This document shows, piece by piece, positions 34,261-43,611 of a stretch of DNA of 64,000 nt. The notes under the pieces were generated by a model. It had not been told where the DNA came from, did not search any database, and saw nothing but the letters and a program-made list of their open reading frames with translations. Positions within the stretch are counted from its first letter, which is position 1. Each line of letters opens with the position of its first letter. Origin of the DNA: Paraburkholderia dioscoreae (GTDB lineage Bacteria; Pseudomonadota; Gammaproteobacteria; Burkholderiales; Burkholderiaceae). The stretch is taken from assembly GCF_902459535.1 (NCBI RefSeq), contig NZ_LR699553.1, positions 930,001 through 994,000 of the forward strand, read 5' to 3'. A program made the translations under genes and the position numbers.

Positions 34261-34513
34261 CGTGCAAGGCACCTCGAGTCTGCCGCGCGCGACGCGGGCA
34301 GGCAAAAATCAAAAGAGGAGACAGTCAGTTGCATCCCGAACCACTCATCTCTTGAGCTTCCAGCGGCCGGACATCGGTCCGCCGGCACATGCCTCGCGCA
34401 TGCGCCCGACCGTGCTCGATCGCCCAGTGTTTTGCCTGTTTGAACCAACCACAGCACCCTGGCGACATCAGGGGCCATTTGTTTTTTGTTCAGGTGTCTG
34501 GAGGAGATAAGCA

Positions 34514-35761
34514 ATGAAATTTCGCGCGATCATGGGCGCTTTGTGCGCCGCAGGTCTGATGTGTGGCGTCTCGGCGGTGCAGGCTGCCGAGTCGATCGAA
34601 GTGTTGCACTGGTGGACCTCGGGCGGCGAATCGAAAGCCGTTGGCGTCCTCAAGGACGACATGACGAAGCAGGGTTACACGTGGAAGGACTTCGCGGTTG
34701 CGGGTGGCGCCGGCGCGGCCGCCATGACGGCACTCAAGACGCAGGTGATCTCGGGCAACGCGCCGAGCGCCGCGCAGATCAAGGGTCCGCTGATCCAGGA
34801 CTGGGCGCAGCAAGGCGTGCTCGTGCCGATCGACTCCGTTGCTGGCGACTGGAAGAAGAACCTGCCGCCGGAAATCGACAAGATCATCCATGCGGACGGT
34901 CACTACGTCGCCGCACCGTTCTCGGTGCACCGCGTGAACTGGCTGTACATCAACAAGGCGGCGCTGGACAAGGCGGGCGGCAAGGCGCCGACCACGTGGC
35001 CTGAATTCTTCGCGGTGGCCGACAAGATGAAGGCCGCGGGTATCCAGCCGATCGCGATGGGCGGCCAGCCGTGGCAAGACCTGACGCTGTGGGAAGACGT
35101 CGTGCTGTCGCAAGGCGCGGACTTCTACAAGAAGGCGCTGGTGGACCTCGACGAAAAAACGCTGACCTCGGACAAGATGGTCGGCGTATTCGACACGGTC
35201 CGCAAGATTCAGGGTTACTTCGACGCGGGCCGCACGGGCCGTGACTGGAACCTGGCAACGGCGATGGTCATCAACGGCAAGGCCGGCATGCAGTTCATGG
35301 GCGACTGGGCGAAGGGCGAATTCGCCAACGCCGGCAAGAAGTCGGGCTCGGACTACATCTGCGCCGCTGTGCCGGGCACGGAAAAGTCGTACACGTTCAA
35401 CGTCGACTCGTTCGTGTTCTTCCAGCAGAAGGGTGCGAAGGCGGCCACGCCGGGTCAACTCGCACTGGCCAAGACGATCATGTCGCCGGACTTTCAGGAG
35501 CAGTTCAGCCTGAACAAGGGTTCCATCCCGGTTCGCCTGGGCGTGTCGATGGCCAAGTTCGACGACTGCGCGAAGAAGTCGTACGCGGATGAACAGGTGG
35601 CGATCAAGTCGGGCGGCTATGTGCCTTCGCTGGCACACGGCATGGCGCAACCGGATGCAGCAGCCGGCGCGATCTCGGACGTGGTCACGAAGTTCATGAA
35701 CTCGCAGCAGGATTCGAAGAGCGCAGTTGCCGCGCTCGCGAAGGCAGCGAAGACCAAGTAG
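34514..35761 (+). CDS. gtsA: Glucose/mannose-type ABC transporter substrate-binding protein
   Basis: A 415-residue periplasmic sugar-binding protein. The signal peptide ends after VQAAE (about residue 25). It is followed by SIEVLHWWTSGGESKAV, the typical start of cluster-B/COG1653 glucose-binding proteins (GtsA, also annotated as glucose/mannose-binding). The ATG at 34514 follows TGGAGGAG. A strong GC hairpin follows the gene at 35778-35816 and may set its expression above that of the permeases. Being divergent from zwf-pgl-glk, and sharing one operator with it, supports glucose as substrate. Confidence 0.9.
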   Translation: MKFRAIMGALCAAGLMCGVSAVQAAESIEVLHWWTSGGESKAVGVLKDDMTKQGYTWKDFAVAGGAGAAAMTALKTQVISGNAPSAAQIKGPLIQDWAQQGVLVPIDSVAGDWKKNLPPEIDKIIHADGHYVAAPFSVHRVNWLYINKAALDKAGGKAPTTWPEFFAVADKMKAAGIQPIAMGGQPWQDLTLWEDVVLSQGADFYKKALVDLDEKTLTSDKMVGVFDTVRKIQGYFDAGRTGRDWNLATAMVINGKAGMQFMGDWAKGEFANAGKKSGSDYICAAVPGTEKSYTFNVDSFVFFQQKGAKAATPGQLALAKTIMSPDFQEQFSLNKGSIPVRLGVSMAKFDDCAKKSYADEQVAIKSGGYVPSLAHGMAQPDAAAGAISDVVTKFMNSQQDSKSAVAALAKAAKTK

Positions 35762-35777
35762 TCGCGTCAAGCGATGC

Positions 35778-35816
35778 GGCGCGCCCGGCGGTTCAGCAAC
35801 GGGCGCCGGGCGCGCC
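35778..35816 (+). promoter_or_regulatory. Strong GC stem-loop between gtsA and gtsB
   Basis: GGCGCGCCCGGCG (35778-35790) pairs perfectly with CGCCGGGCGCGCC (35804-35816) around a 13-nt loop. No T-run follows. Such stems after binding-protein genes commonly protect the upstream mRNA from 3' decay or cause partial termination. Confidence 0.65.
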
Positions 35817-35959
35817 CTTCGTGTCGCCGGTTGCCGGGCTGTCTAGCTCGCATCGGCAGGCGGCTTTACCTGGTTTCATAGAGTCACACCTATGCCGTTG
35901 CGGCTTCGCGTTTTTCAGCGTGAAGGTGCCGGCGGTACAGTTTCAGCAGGAGTCGAGTA

Positions 35960-36898
35960 GTGACTGCTTCTATCAGCGGAAACGGGAAACCGGCCACCGC
36001 CACCCGCCGCGTGTCGCCCATGGCGGCCCTTGCCGATCGCTGGATTCCGAAGCTGGTGCTCGCACCCAGCGTCGTGATCAGCCTGATCTTCGTGTACGGC
36101 TTCATCGCAATCACCGGCTATCTGTCGCTGTCCAATTCGCGGCTGATGCCTCGTTATGAATTTGTCGGTCTCGATCGTTATCGCGAACTGTTCGATAACG
36201 ACGTGTTCTGGACGTCGGCTGCGAACCTCGGCTGGTTCGGCATCCCGTTCATCGGTATCTGTATCGGCCTGGGTCTGTTTCTCGCGATCCTGCTCGATCA
36301 GCAGATCCGCAACGAAGGCGCGCTGCGCGCCGTGTTCCTTTACCCGATGGCGCTGTCGTTCATCGTGACGGGTACGGCGTGGCAATGGATCATGACGCCG
36401 AGCATCGGCCTCGAAAAGGTGTTTCACGACTGGGGCTGGACGAGCTTTTCGTTCAGCTGGCTGGGCGACCCGGACAAGGCGATTTTCTGCGTCGTGATCG
36501 CGGCCGTGTGGCAGTCCACCGGTTTCGTGATGGCGCTGTTCCTCGCGGGCTTGCGCGGGGTGGACGGGGAAATCTTCAAGGCCGCGCAGATGGATGGCGC
36601 GGGCTTGCCCACCATCTATCGCAAGATCGTGATTCCGAGCATGCGCCCGGTGTTCTTCTCCGTGCTGCTGATTCTCTGCCACATCACGATCAAGACGTTC
36701 GATCTGGTGGTCGCGTTGACCGCGGGCGGTCCTGGCACGTCTTCGTCGCTGCCGGCCATTTTCATGTACACGTTTTCGTTCAATCGCGGGCAGCTGGGCG
36801 TCGGCGCGGCATCGTCGATGATGATGCTCGCCACCGTCGTAGCCGTGCTCGTGCCGCTGATGTATCTGGAATCGAGGAGCACCCGCAATGCAGCCTAA
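35960..36898 (+). CDS. gtsB: Sugar ABC transporter permease (GtsB-like)
   Basis: A 312-residue inner-membrane permease. It starts with GTG at 35960, preceded by CAGGAG. Six membrane segments are visible, the first near residues 30-52 (LVLAPSVVISLIFVYGFIAI). The cytoplasmic EAA loop reads EIFKAAQMDGAGLPTIYRKI, the docking site for the ATPase. The C-terminus overlaps the next permease gene by 11 nt. It forms the transmembrane pore with GtsC. Confidence 0.9.
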   Translation: MTASISGNGKPATATRRVSPMAALADRWIPKLVLAPSVVISLIFVYGFIAITGYLSLSNSRLMPRYEFVGLDRYRELFDNDVFWTSAANLGWFGIPFIGICIGLGLFLAILLDQQIRNEGALRAVFLYPMALSFIVTGTAWQWIMTPSIGLEKVFHDWGWTSFSFSWLGDPDKAIFCVVIAAVWQSTGFVMALFLAGLRGVDGEIFKAAQMDGAGLPTIYRKIVIPSMRPVFFSVLLILCHITIKTFDLVVALTAGGPGTSSSLPAIFMYTFSFNRGQLGVGAASSMMMLATVVAVLVPLMYLESRSTRNAA

Positions 36899-37745
36899 GA
36901 TGACGATCAGCCGTGCCGTCATTTATGCGGCCTTGATTCTGTTCGCCCTGTATTTCCTGTTTCCGCTGTATGTGATGCTGTCCACGTCGTTCAAGGACAT
37001 CGACCAGCTGCGCACCGGCAATCTGCTCACGCCGCCCACGCACTGGACCGTCGATCCGTGGATCAAGGCATGGAGCGGTGCCTGCACGGGAGTGCGCTGC
37101 GACGGCATGCAGCCCTTCTTCATGAATTCGGTGCGGATGGTGATTCCGGCCGTGCTGATCTCGTCGATCATCGGCGCGTTCAACGGGTATGTGCTCACGC
37201 ACTGGCGTTTCCGTGGCGCTGACCCGATCTTCACGATGATCCTGGTCGGCTGCTTCATCCCGTTCCAGGCCATCCTTCTGCCGATGGCGCGTTTCGAAGG
37301 CTTTCTCGGCCTGTCGAACACGACGACCGGTCTGGTGGTGGTGCACGTGATCTACGGTATCGCCTTCACCACGATGTTCTTCCGCAACTTCTACGTCAGC
37401 ATTCCGGCCGAGCTCGTGAAGGCGGCGCGTATCGACGGCGCGGGTTTCTTCACGATCTTCACGAAGATTCTGCTGCCGGTCTCGCTGCCGATTTTCATGG
37501 TGTGCCTGATCTGGCAATTCACGCAGATCTGGAACGACTTCCTGTTCGGTATCGTGTTCTCCGGTGTCGATTCGATGCCGATCACGGTGGCGCTGAACAA
37601 CCTCGTAAACACCTCGACCGGCGTGAAGGAATACAACGTGGACATGGCCGGCGCGATCATCGCCGCACTGCCTACGCTGCTGGTCTACATCATCGCCGGG
37701 CGCTATTTCGTGCGCGGCCTGACGGCCGGCGCGGTGAAGGGCTAG
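36888..37745 (+). CDS. gtsC: Sugar ABC transporter permease (GtsC-like)
   Basis: A 285-residue permease of the MalG type. The N-terminal helix is VIYAALILFALYFLFPLYVM. The EAA loop is ELVKAARIDGAGFFTIFTKI near residues 185-205. A periplasmic loop of about 45 residues with WIKAWSGACTGVRCDGMQPFF has a Cys pair, as in related glucose permeases. The gene overlaps gtsB by 11 nt and lies about 100 nt before the ATPase gene. Confidence 0.9.
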   Translation: MQPKMTISRAVIYAALILFALYFLFPLYVMLSTSFKDIDQLRTGNLLTPPTHWTVDPWIKAWSGACTGVRCDGMQPFFMNSVRMVIPAVLISSIIGAFNGYVLTHWRFRGADPIFTMILVGCFIPFQAILLPMARFEGFLGLSNTTTGLVVVHVIYGIAFTTMFFRNFYVSIPAELVKAARIDGAGFFTIFTKILLPVSLPIFMVCLIWQFTQIWNDFLFGIVFSGVDSMPITVALNNLVNTSTGVKEYNVDMAGAIIAALPTLLVYIIAGRYFVRGLTAGAVKG

Positions 37746-37848
37746 ACGCCAGGCTAAACCATCCGAGCGCGGCGGCGTCTGTTCGATTCGAAGCCGCCGT
37801 CACCCGACAAAGTTTTCAAGCTGTACCAGAGACAAGAGGATTCACAGC

Positions 37849-38964
37849 ATGGCAAGCCTTTCCATCCGTGACGTGTACAAGACTTACCCGAACGGGGTGC
37901 CGGTTCTGAAGGGTGTCAACATCGACATCGAAGACGGCCAGTTCCTGATTCTCGTCGGCGGTTCGGGCTGCGGGAAATCGACGCTGCTCAACATGATTGC
38001 CGGCCTCGAAACCGTGACCAAGGGCGAGATCCAGATCGACGGCAAGACGGTGAACAACCTGTCGCCGAAAGATCGCGACATCGCCATGGTGTTCCAGTCG
38101 TACGCGCTGTATCCGTCCATGACGGTGCGCGAGAACATCTCGTTCGGCCTGAACATCCGCAAGGTGCCGAAGCAGGAGCAGGCACAGATCGTCGACCGCG
38201 TGTCGAACACGCTGCAGATCACGCACCTGCTCGACCGCAAGCCGGGTCAATTGTCCGGCGGCCAGCGTCAGCGCGTGGCAATGGGCCGTGCGTTGGCGCG
38301 CGACCCGGTCATGTTCCTGTTCGACGAACCGCTGTCGAACCTCGACGCGAAGCTGCGTATCGAGATGCGTTCGGAAATCAAGCTGCTGCATCAACGCCTC
38401 GGCACGACGATCGTCTACGTGACGCACGATCAGATCGAAGCCATGACGCTCGGCGACCGCATCGCGGTGATGAAAGACGGTATCGTCCAGCAGTTCGGCG
38501 CACCACAGGAAATCTACGACTCGCCGTCGAACCTGTTCGTGGCGGGCTTTATCGGCGCGCCGCCGATGAACTTCATCCAGGGCAAGCTGGTCGACCAGGG
38601 CGCGGGCGTGGCGCTCGAACTGGATACGGGTGTCGCGCGCACGGCGCTGAACCTGCCGTTCGACTCCGCGAAGGTGAAGTCGCATGTGGGCCGTGACGTG
38701 ATTCTCGGCCTGCGTCCGGAGCGCATCACCGACGCGCGTGGCGCGCACGGCGACAACGCGAAGCTGCAACCGATCGAAGTGAAGGTCGACGTGATCGAGC
38801 CGACCGGCCCGGACACGCTGGTGTTCGCACAGGTCAACGGCAAGCGGATTGTGAGCCGCGTGCACCCGGCTTCGAATCCGCAGCCGCTGACGAACACGAC
38901 GCTGCTGTTCGATACCTCGAAGGCGGTGCTGTTCGATCCGACCAACGAAGAGCGGATCGCCTGA
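37849..38964 (+). CDS. Sugar ABC transporter ATP-binding protein (MalK/UgpC type)
   Basis: A 371-residue ATPase. Walker A GGSGCGKST (about 37-45), signature LSGGQRQRVA (about 135-144), Walker B FLFDEPLSNLD (about 155-165) and the H-loop VYVTHDQIEAM are intact. The C-terminal regulatory/TOBE region includes VILGLRPERI. It follows AGACAAGAGGA. It completes the glucose importer; in Pseudomonas the equivalent is usually called gtsD or malK. The operon ends at the hairpin at 38990-39025. Confidence 0.93.
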   Translation: MASLSIRDVYKTYPNGVPVLKGVNIDIEDGQFLILVGGSGCGKSTLLNMIAGLETVTKGEIQIDGKTVNNLSPKDRDIAMVFQSYALYPSMTVRENISFGLNIRKVPKQEQAQIVDRVSNTLQITHLLDRKPGQLSGGQRQRVAMGRALARDPVMFLFDEPLSNLDAKLRIEMRSEIKLLHQRLGTTIVYVTHDQIEAMTLGDRIAVMKDGIVQQFGAPQEIYDSPSNLFVAGFIGAPPMNFIQGKLVDQGAGVALELDTGVARTALNLPFDSAKVKSHVGRDVILGLRPERITDARGAHGDNAKLQPIEVKVDVIEPTGPDTLVFAQVNGKRIVSRVHPASNPQPLTNTTLLFDTSKAVLFDPTNEERIA

Positions 38965-38989
38965 CCGCGAAGTTCGGATTGTGTTTAAA

Positions 38990-39025
38990 AAAAGCCCCAT
39001 GTGTTGCAAGACGCATGGGGCTTTT
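38990..39025. terminator. Bidirectional intrinsic terminator
   Basis: AAAAGCCCCATG (38990-39001) pairs with CATGGGGCTTTT (39014-39025), a 12-bp perfect stem with A- and T-tracts. It serves the gts operon and the convergent LysR gene. Confidence 0.9.
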
Positions 39026-39042
39026 GCTTGTGCGACGTCGCC

Positions 39043-39960
39043 TCATTGCTCCGCAATATGCAGATCCGGATTGTTCCGCGCCAGCTCGGTTACCCACTCG
39101 ATGAACGCGCGCAACCGCGAACTCAGATTGCGGCGATGCGCGTAGAGCACCGATAGCGGCGTGCCGGGGCTCGTGTAGGTGGTGAGAATTTCCTTCAGCG
39201 CGCCCTGTTTGATCAGATCGGAGACCATGAAGCGCGACGGCTGGATGATGCCGTGACCGAGCACGGCCGCACCGATATACACCGAGCCGTCGTTCACCGC
39301 CAGCACGCTCTTCAGCGTGACCTTGGCCAGTTCGCCGTCCACTTCGTATTCGAACGGGAACGTTTTGCCCGTGCGCGCGGACACGTAGTTGACCGCGCGA
39401 TGTTCGCTCAATGCTTCGAGCGTGGTCGGCTCGCCGTATTTCTCCAGATACGCCGGCGACGCGCACGTGACGATCCGCGCCTGACCGATCCGCCGCGCAA
39501 CGAGACTCGACTCCTCCGGCGTGCCCATGCGGATCACGCAATCCACGCCGTCCTGAATCAGGTCGATGTTGCGATCGGCGAGGCCGAGCCGCACGTCGAT
39601 CTCGGGGTACTGCCGGTAGAAGTCGTCGAGCGCGGGCAGCAGCAGCGCGCGGGCCAGCGTGCCGGACGTATCCACGCGGATCGTGCCGGCCGGATTTTCG
39701 CGCTTGTTCGACAGCGACGATTCGGCTTCGGCGACTTCGGCGAGGATGCGCACGCAGCGCTCGTAGAACAGCGCGCCGTCTTCGGTGACGCTGACCTGGC
39801 GCGTCGAACGGTTCAGCAGACGCACGCCGACGTGTTCCTCCAGCGCCTGGATGGTGCGGCTGACTTTGGCGCGCGGCAGGTCGAGCGACTCGGATACTTT
39901 GGTGAAGCTGTTCGCCTCGACCACACGCGTAAATATCTCCATCGCTTCGAAACGGTCCAT
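39043..39960 (-). CDS. LysR-family transcriptional regulator (DmlR/AaeR subgroup)
   Basis: A 305-residue LysR regulator. The HTH spans about residues 5-62 (MEIFTRVVEANSFTKVSESL, then LPRAKVSRTIQALEEHVGV). LLNRSTRQVSVTEDGALFYERC is the wing and linker wording of the CrgA/DmlR-like subgroup. The effector domain includes DRNIDLIQDGVDCVIRMG, also subgroup-typical. It stands alone, convergent with the gts operon and next to a GST gene on the same strand 150 nt upstream. The target is unknown. Confidence 0.92.
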   Translation of the reverse strand: MDRFEAMEIFTRVVEANSFTKVSESLDLPRAKVSRTIQALEEHVGVRLLNRSTRQVSVTEDGALFYERCVRILAEVAEAESSLSNKRENPAGTIRVDTSGTLARALLLPALDDFYRQYPEIDVRLGLADRNIDLIQDGVDCVIRMGTPEESSLVARRIGQARIVTCASPAYLEKYGEPTTLEALSEHRAVNYVSARTGKTFPFEYEVDGELAKVTLKSVLAVNDGSVYIGAAVLGHGIIQPSRFMVSDLIKQGALKEILTTYTSPGTPLSVLYAHRRNLSSRLRAFIEWVTELARNNPDLHIAEQ

Positions 39961-40110
39961 GTTTTGCCTTGTGAGTGATTGGCGGAAGTAGGTGTCGAAG
40001 TGAAGTGTATAGGTTGGAAAAATTGTTGTCCCAAAGGGTAAGAATGGGCGGTTTGCCAGTGCTCGTGTTGAGGTTTGTCCGCAGCCGCAGCCGCCGCCGT
40101 GCCGCCGCGC

Positions 40111-40770
40111 TCAATCCCGGTCCGGCGCGCCGAGGGGGAAAAACGCGCGATACGGGCGCGCTTCGTCCACCGCGCGCGCAAACGACGGCCGCGCCAGCAG
40201 CCGCTTCCGGTAGGCGAGCACGTGCGGGAAGGTCGGGCCGATGGCGTGCGTCCAGTCGGCATAGAAGAGGAACGGCGCGGCGCCGCAGTCGGCGAGGCTG
40301 AAGGTGTCGCCGGCGGCCCATTCGCGTTCCGCCATCACATTGTCCAGCCAGCCGTACGCGGTGTCGAGCAGGGCACGCGCCTCGGCCACCGAGTGCGGAT
40401 CCCGTTCCGGCCCCGGGCGCAAACTGTCATAGACGATCTTCTGCTGCGGAGTCGAGATGTAATTGTCGAAGAAGCGGTCCATGCTGCGTACTTCGAGCGC
40501 GGCGCGCGCGTCGGCCGGCAGGAGCGGCACCGCCCCCGGGTGATAAAGACCCAGATATTCGATGATGATGCTCGACTCCGCCACGGTCCGGGCGCCGTCC
40601 ACCAGCACCGGAAACCGCCTGATCGGCCAGAGCGCGGCGAATTCGGCCATGATTTGCGGGTCGTCGTGCGCCAGCAGGCGTAGCTCGAATGGCGTGCCGT
40701 TTTCGTAGAGCGCGGTCAGAACCTTCTGGCAGTAAGAGGAGAAGGGATGGGCGTAGAGCTTCAGAGGCAT
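40111..40770 (-). CDS. Glutathione S-transferase family protein
   Basis: A 219-residue GST. The N-terminal thioredoxin-like domain starts KLYAHPFSSYCQKVLTALYE, with the Ser/Cys active-site motif SSYCQK (about 10-15) and the cis-Pro segment RRFPVLVDG. The alpha-helical domain follows and contains FSLADCGAAPFLFYADW. The ATG at 40770 is preferred, with AAGGTGA upstream; a GTG at 40779 adds three residues. It is probably a detoxification enzyme. No linked operon is visible. Confidence 0.9.
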   Translation of the reverse strand: MPLKLYAHPFSSYCQKVLTALYENGTPFELRLLAHDDPQIMAEFAALWPIRRFPVLVDGARTVAESSIIIEYLGLYHPGAVPLLPADARAALEVRSMDRFFDNYISTPQQKIVYDSLRPGPERDPHSVAEARALLDTAYGWLDNVMAEREWAAGDTFSLADCGAAPFLFYADWTHAIGPTFPHVLAYRKRLLARPSFARAVDEARPYRAFFPLGAPDRD

Positions 40771-41038
40771 CGTGGTCACCTTGGACGGTTGCTAGTGCGG
40801 AGTGCGCGGCGGCGCAATGACGGCCAAAGAGGCCGTTTACCTCACGACGAACGGCAGCGGCACAAATCGACGGGCGCCACGATCCGGCCAGTATTGACCA
40901 GGAACAGCAACTTGTCATACCTGACGGCGTTGTTCGGCGGCTTCAGGCGTGCCGGCGACCAACAGGTCAGTTTGGAACACGGCGCGCTGCCCGTTCGCGG
41001 GCATGCGCCGCACGTGAATGCAAGCTGTGCCGCGCTGG

Positions 41039-41662
41039 CTAGTGCGGCAAGCGGACATCGAACCTGAACGTCACCAGCCTTGCAAGCAGGATAAAGGCGG
41101 TGGCGATCAGCACGCTATAGACCGTGTCGAAGTCGAAGTAATCCAGCAGCACATAAAGCCAGCAGCCGACGAAAGCGCAGGTCGCATAAGGCCGCGAGTC
41201 GCGCAGAATCAGCGGCACTTCGTTGCACAGCACGTCACGAATCACGCCGCCGAAAACCCCGGTCAGTACGCCCATCATCACCGAGGTGAACCACGGCATT
41301 TGCGCGTCGTGCGCGATCGACGTGCCGGCGATGCTGAAGAGGCCAAGCCCAATCGCATCCGCCACCAGCAAAACCCGCTCGGAAAGCAGGCGCGACGTCA
41401 TTTTCAGCAGCGTCGGCGCGAACAGGGACATCACGAAGATCGCGATCAGATAATCCTGATGCTCGACCCAGTAAAAAGGCCGGCGCTCCAGCAGCACGTC
41501 GCGCAACGTGCCGCCGCCGAAGGCCGTGGCGATCGCCACCAGAAACGTGCCGACGGCATCGAGCCGGCGGCTTCTGGCCTCGATGAAACCGGAAATGGCG
41601 TAGGCGAAAATCGCCAGCGCTTCCATGATGGTCAGCGCGAGCGTCAGCCTCGGATGGATCAC
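41039..41662 (-). CDS. TRIC-channel/UPF0126 family membrane protein (YadS/YicG-like)
   Basis: A 207-residue inner-membrane protein with two repeats of three helices. Each repeat has a G-GGxxRD motif: AFGGGTLRDVLL in the first and GVFGGVIRDVLCNEVPLIL in the second. These are the signature of the UPF0126/TRIC family, whose bacterial members have been described as potassium-channel-like or glycine transporters. The start is a GTG at 41662 with ACGGAG upstream, 10 nt after the Smr gene, so the two are co-transcribed. Confidence 0.88.
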   Translation of the reverse strand: MIHPRLTLALTIMEALAIFAYAISGFIEARSRRLDAVGTFLVAIATAFGGGTLRDVLLERRPFYWVEHQDYLIAIFVMSLFAPTLLKMTSRLLSERVLLVADAIGLGLFSIAGTSIAHDAQMPWFTSVMMGVLTGVFGGVIRDVLCNEVPLILRDSRPYATCAFVGCWLYVLLDYFDFDTVYSVLIATAFILLARLVTFRFDVRLPH

Positions 41663-41672
41663 CGCGGCTCCG

Positions 41673-42431
41673 TCAGGGTCTGGCGTGCGCCGGCACGGCG
41701 CCAGGCTGCAGCAGAACGACCACTGCTCCCGCGCCGCCGTCGTGCGGACGCGCCTGGCAGAACGCAATGACTTCGGACTTCTGCACGAGCCACGCGCGCA
41801 CTTTGCCTTTCAGCACCGGCTCTTTGCCGATCGATCCCAGACCCTTGCCGTGAATCACGCGCAAACACCGCAAGCCGCGTTTCACCGACTCGCGGATGAA
41901 CTCTGCCAGCGCCTCGCGCGCTTCCTCGCGGCGCATGCCGTGCAAGTCGATCTGCGCCTGCACGATCCAGTCGCCGCGCCGCAGTTTGCGCACGACTTCC
42001 TGACTCACGCCGGGGCGGCAGTAGGAAAGCGTTTCGTCGGTTTCCAGCAGGACTTCGGGATCGAACTCGTCCGAGATCGCTTCGTGCAGCACGGCTTCTT
42101 CATCGAGCCGGGTTTGCACCGGCAGCGGCGGCGGGGGATTGCGCGGCAGCGTGGCGCGCGGCGGCACGGCTAGCGGCGCGACCGAGCCGATCTCGCGGCG
42201 AAACAGATCGGCGTCCGCCGAGGCTTCGCGCTGCGCGGCCGCAGCGGCCGCCCGTTCGCGCTCGCGCCGTTGCGCGTCGACTTTTAGCGCATCGCGCAAC
42301 GCGCCGAGGCCGGCGAGACCGGCCGCTGGTTCGAGTTTCGGTTTGACGGCGGGCGCAGCCGGTTCGGGCGCGGGCCGCGCGACGGCGCGCGCGCGCTTCG
42401 GTTCGCTCGGATGGGGCTGATTCTTCGGCAT
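41673..42431 (-). CDS. Smr-domain protein (MutS2-type endonuclease domain)
   Basis: A 252-residue protein. The first 130 residues are Ala/Pro/Arg-rich and probably unstructured. The C-terminal Smr domain (about 155-245) has IDLHGMRREEA and VIHGKGLGS, the two conserved D-L-H-G and H-G-x-G motifs of Smr nucleases. It is the single-domain YdaL/SmrA-type protein, without a MutS core. It is co-transcribed with the TRIC-family gene and separated from trxB by a terminator. Confidence 0.9.
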   Translation of the reverse strand: MPKNQPHPSEPKRARAVARPAPEPAAPAVKPKLEPAAGLAGLGALRDALKVDAQRRERERAAAAAAQREASADADLFRREIGSVAPLAVPPRATLPRNPPPPLPVQTRLDEEAVLHEAISDEFDPEVLLETDETLSYCRPGVSQEVVRKLRRGDWIVQAQIDLHGMRREEAREALAEFIRESVKRGLRCLRVIHGKGLGSIGKEPVLKGKVRAWLVQKSEVIAFCQARPHDGGAGAVVVLLQPGAVPAHARP

Positions 42432-42490
42432 ATTGGTAATACACGCAGAGAAGTAGTTCGGTCGCGCGACGTTTGTTTGCGAGCGGAATG

Positions 42491-42525
42491 CAAAAAGGCC
42501 GCCGGCTATTCAGCCGCGGCCTTCT
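42491..42525 (-). terminator. Intrinsic terminator of trxB
   Basis: On the minus strand, GGCCGC-GGCT-GAAT-AGCC-GGCGGCC forms a long stem with one bulge, followed by TTTTTGC. It lies between trxB and the Smr gene. Confidence 0.75.
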
Positions 42526-42609
42526 TCGAGCAGGCGGCCGGGCCATGCCCAGCCGCCATTTTACCGTTGCGCTAATCTTCCCGGCCGGGTCTCGGACCGG
42601 CGCGGCCGA

Positions 42610-43611
42610 TCAACGCTCGGCTTCCTGACTCATGGCGTGCTCGCCGGCCATTTCGTCGATGGTTTCCAGATAGCGCTGCGCGTCGAGCGCGGCCATACAG
42701 CCCGTGCCCGCGCTGGTGATTGCCTGGCGGTACACGTGGTCCTGCACGTCGCCCGCGGCAAATACGCCCGGCACGCTGGTGGCGGTCGCAAAACCGTTCA
42801 GGCCGCCCTTGGTGATGATGTAGCCGTTCTTCATCTCCAACTGGCCCGCGAAAATGTCCGTGTTCGGCTTGTGGCCGATCGCGACGAACAGGCCTTGCAG
42901 CGCGAGGTCCGTGGTTTCGCCGGTCTGCGTGTGCTTGATGCGCAGGCCGGTCACGCCGGAATGGTCGCCGGTCACTTCGTCGAGCGTGTGGTTCCACTTG
43001 ATCTCGACAATGCCTTCTTTCTCTTTGGCCAGCAGACGGTCGATCAGGATCGGCTCGGCGCGGAACTTGTCGCGGCGATGGATCACGGTCACCTTCTTCG
43101 CAATGCCGGCGAGATAGAGGGCTTCCTCGACCGCGGTATTGCCGCCACCGATCACGGCCACATGCTGCTGCTTGTAGAAGAAACCGTCGCAGGTGGCGCA
43201 AGCCGACACGCCCTTGCCCATGAACGCTTCTTCCGACGGCAGCCCGAGGTATTGCGCCGATGCGCCGGTTGCGATGATCAGCGAGTCGCAGGTGTATTCG
43301 CCCGAGTCGCCGATCAGGCGGATCGGCTTCTCGTCCAGCTTGGCCGTGTGGATGTGGTCGAAAATGATTTCAGTGTTGAAGCGCTCGGCGTGCTCCAGAA
43401 AGCGCGCCATCAGTTCCGGGCCTTGCACGCCGTTGGCGTCGGCAGGCCAGTTTTCGACGTCGGTCGTGGTCATGAGCTGGCCGCCCTGGGCGAGGCCCGT
43501 GACGAGCACCGGCGCGAGGTTCGCGCGCGCCGCGTAGACCGCTGCCGTGTAGCCGGCGGGACCGGAACCGAGAATCAGAACCTTGGCGTGTTTCGTGGAA
43601 GTTGCGGGCAT
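42610..43611 (-). CDS. trxB: Thioredoxin-disulfide reductase
   Basis: Reduces thioredoxin with NADPH via FAD. The 333-residue product has the FAD motif GSGPAGYTAAVYAARA (about 13-28). The redox-active pair is in CATCD (Cys138 and Cys141), and the NADPH motif is IGGGNTAVEEALYL (about 154-167). The C-terminal GVFAAGDVQDHVYRQAITSAG segment is the usual FAD-contact region. The ATG at 43611 gives a short hydrophilic N-terminus. Divergent from ftsK, as in other Burkholderiaceae. Confidence 0.97.
   Translation of the reverse strand: MPATSTKHAKVLILGSGPAGYTAAVYAARANLAPVLVTGLAQGGQLMTTTDVENWPADANGVQGPELMARFLEHAERFNTEIIFDHIHTAKLDEKPIRLIGDSGEYTCDSLIIATGASAQYLGLPSEEAFMGKGVSACATCDGFFYKQQHVAVIGGGNTAVEEALYLAGIAKKVTVIHRRDKFRAEPILIDRLLAKEKEGIVEIKWNHTLDEVTGDHSGVTGLRIKHTQTGETTDLALQGLFVAIGHKPNTDIFAGQLEMKNGYIITKGGLNGFATATSVPGVFAAGDVQDHVYRQAITSAGTGCMAALDAQRYLETIDEMAGEHAMSQEAER

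Larger units (their letters stand above)
33973..34513. other. Divergent regulatory region between zwf and the glucose ABC operon
   Basis: 541 bases. It contains back-to-back promoters sharing a 19-bp palindrome (34044-34081) and then a leader of about 435 nt before the binding-protein gene. The leader has a possible 53-codon ORF (34099-34260) and a weak CCCTG/CAGGG stem (34457-34473) followed by TTTGTTTTTTG. No other element is recognised. Confidence 0.6.
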
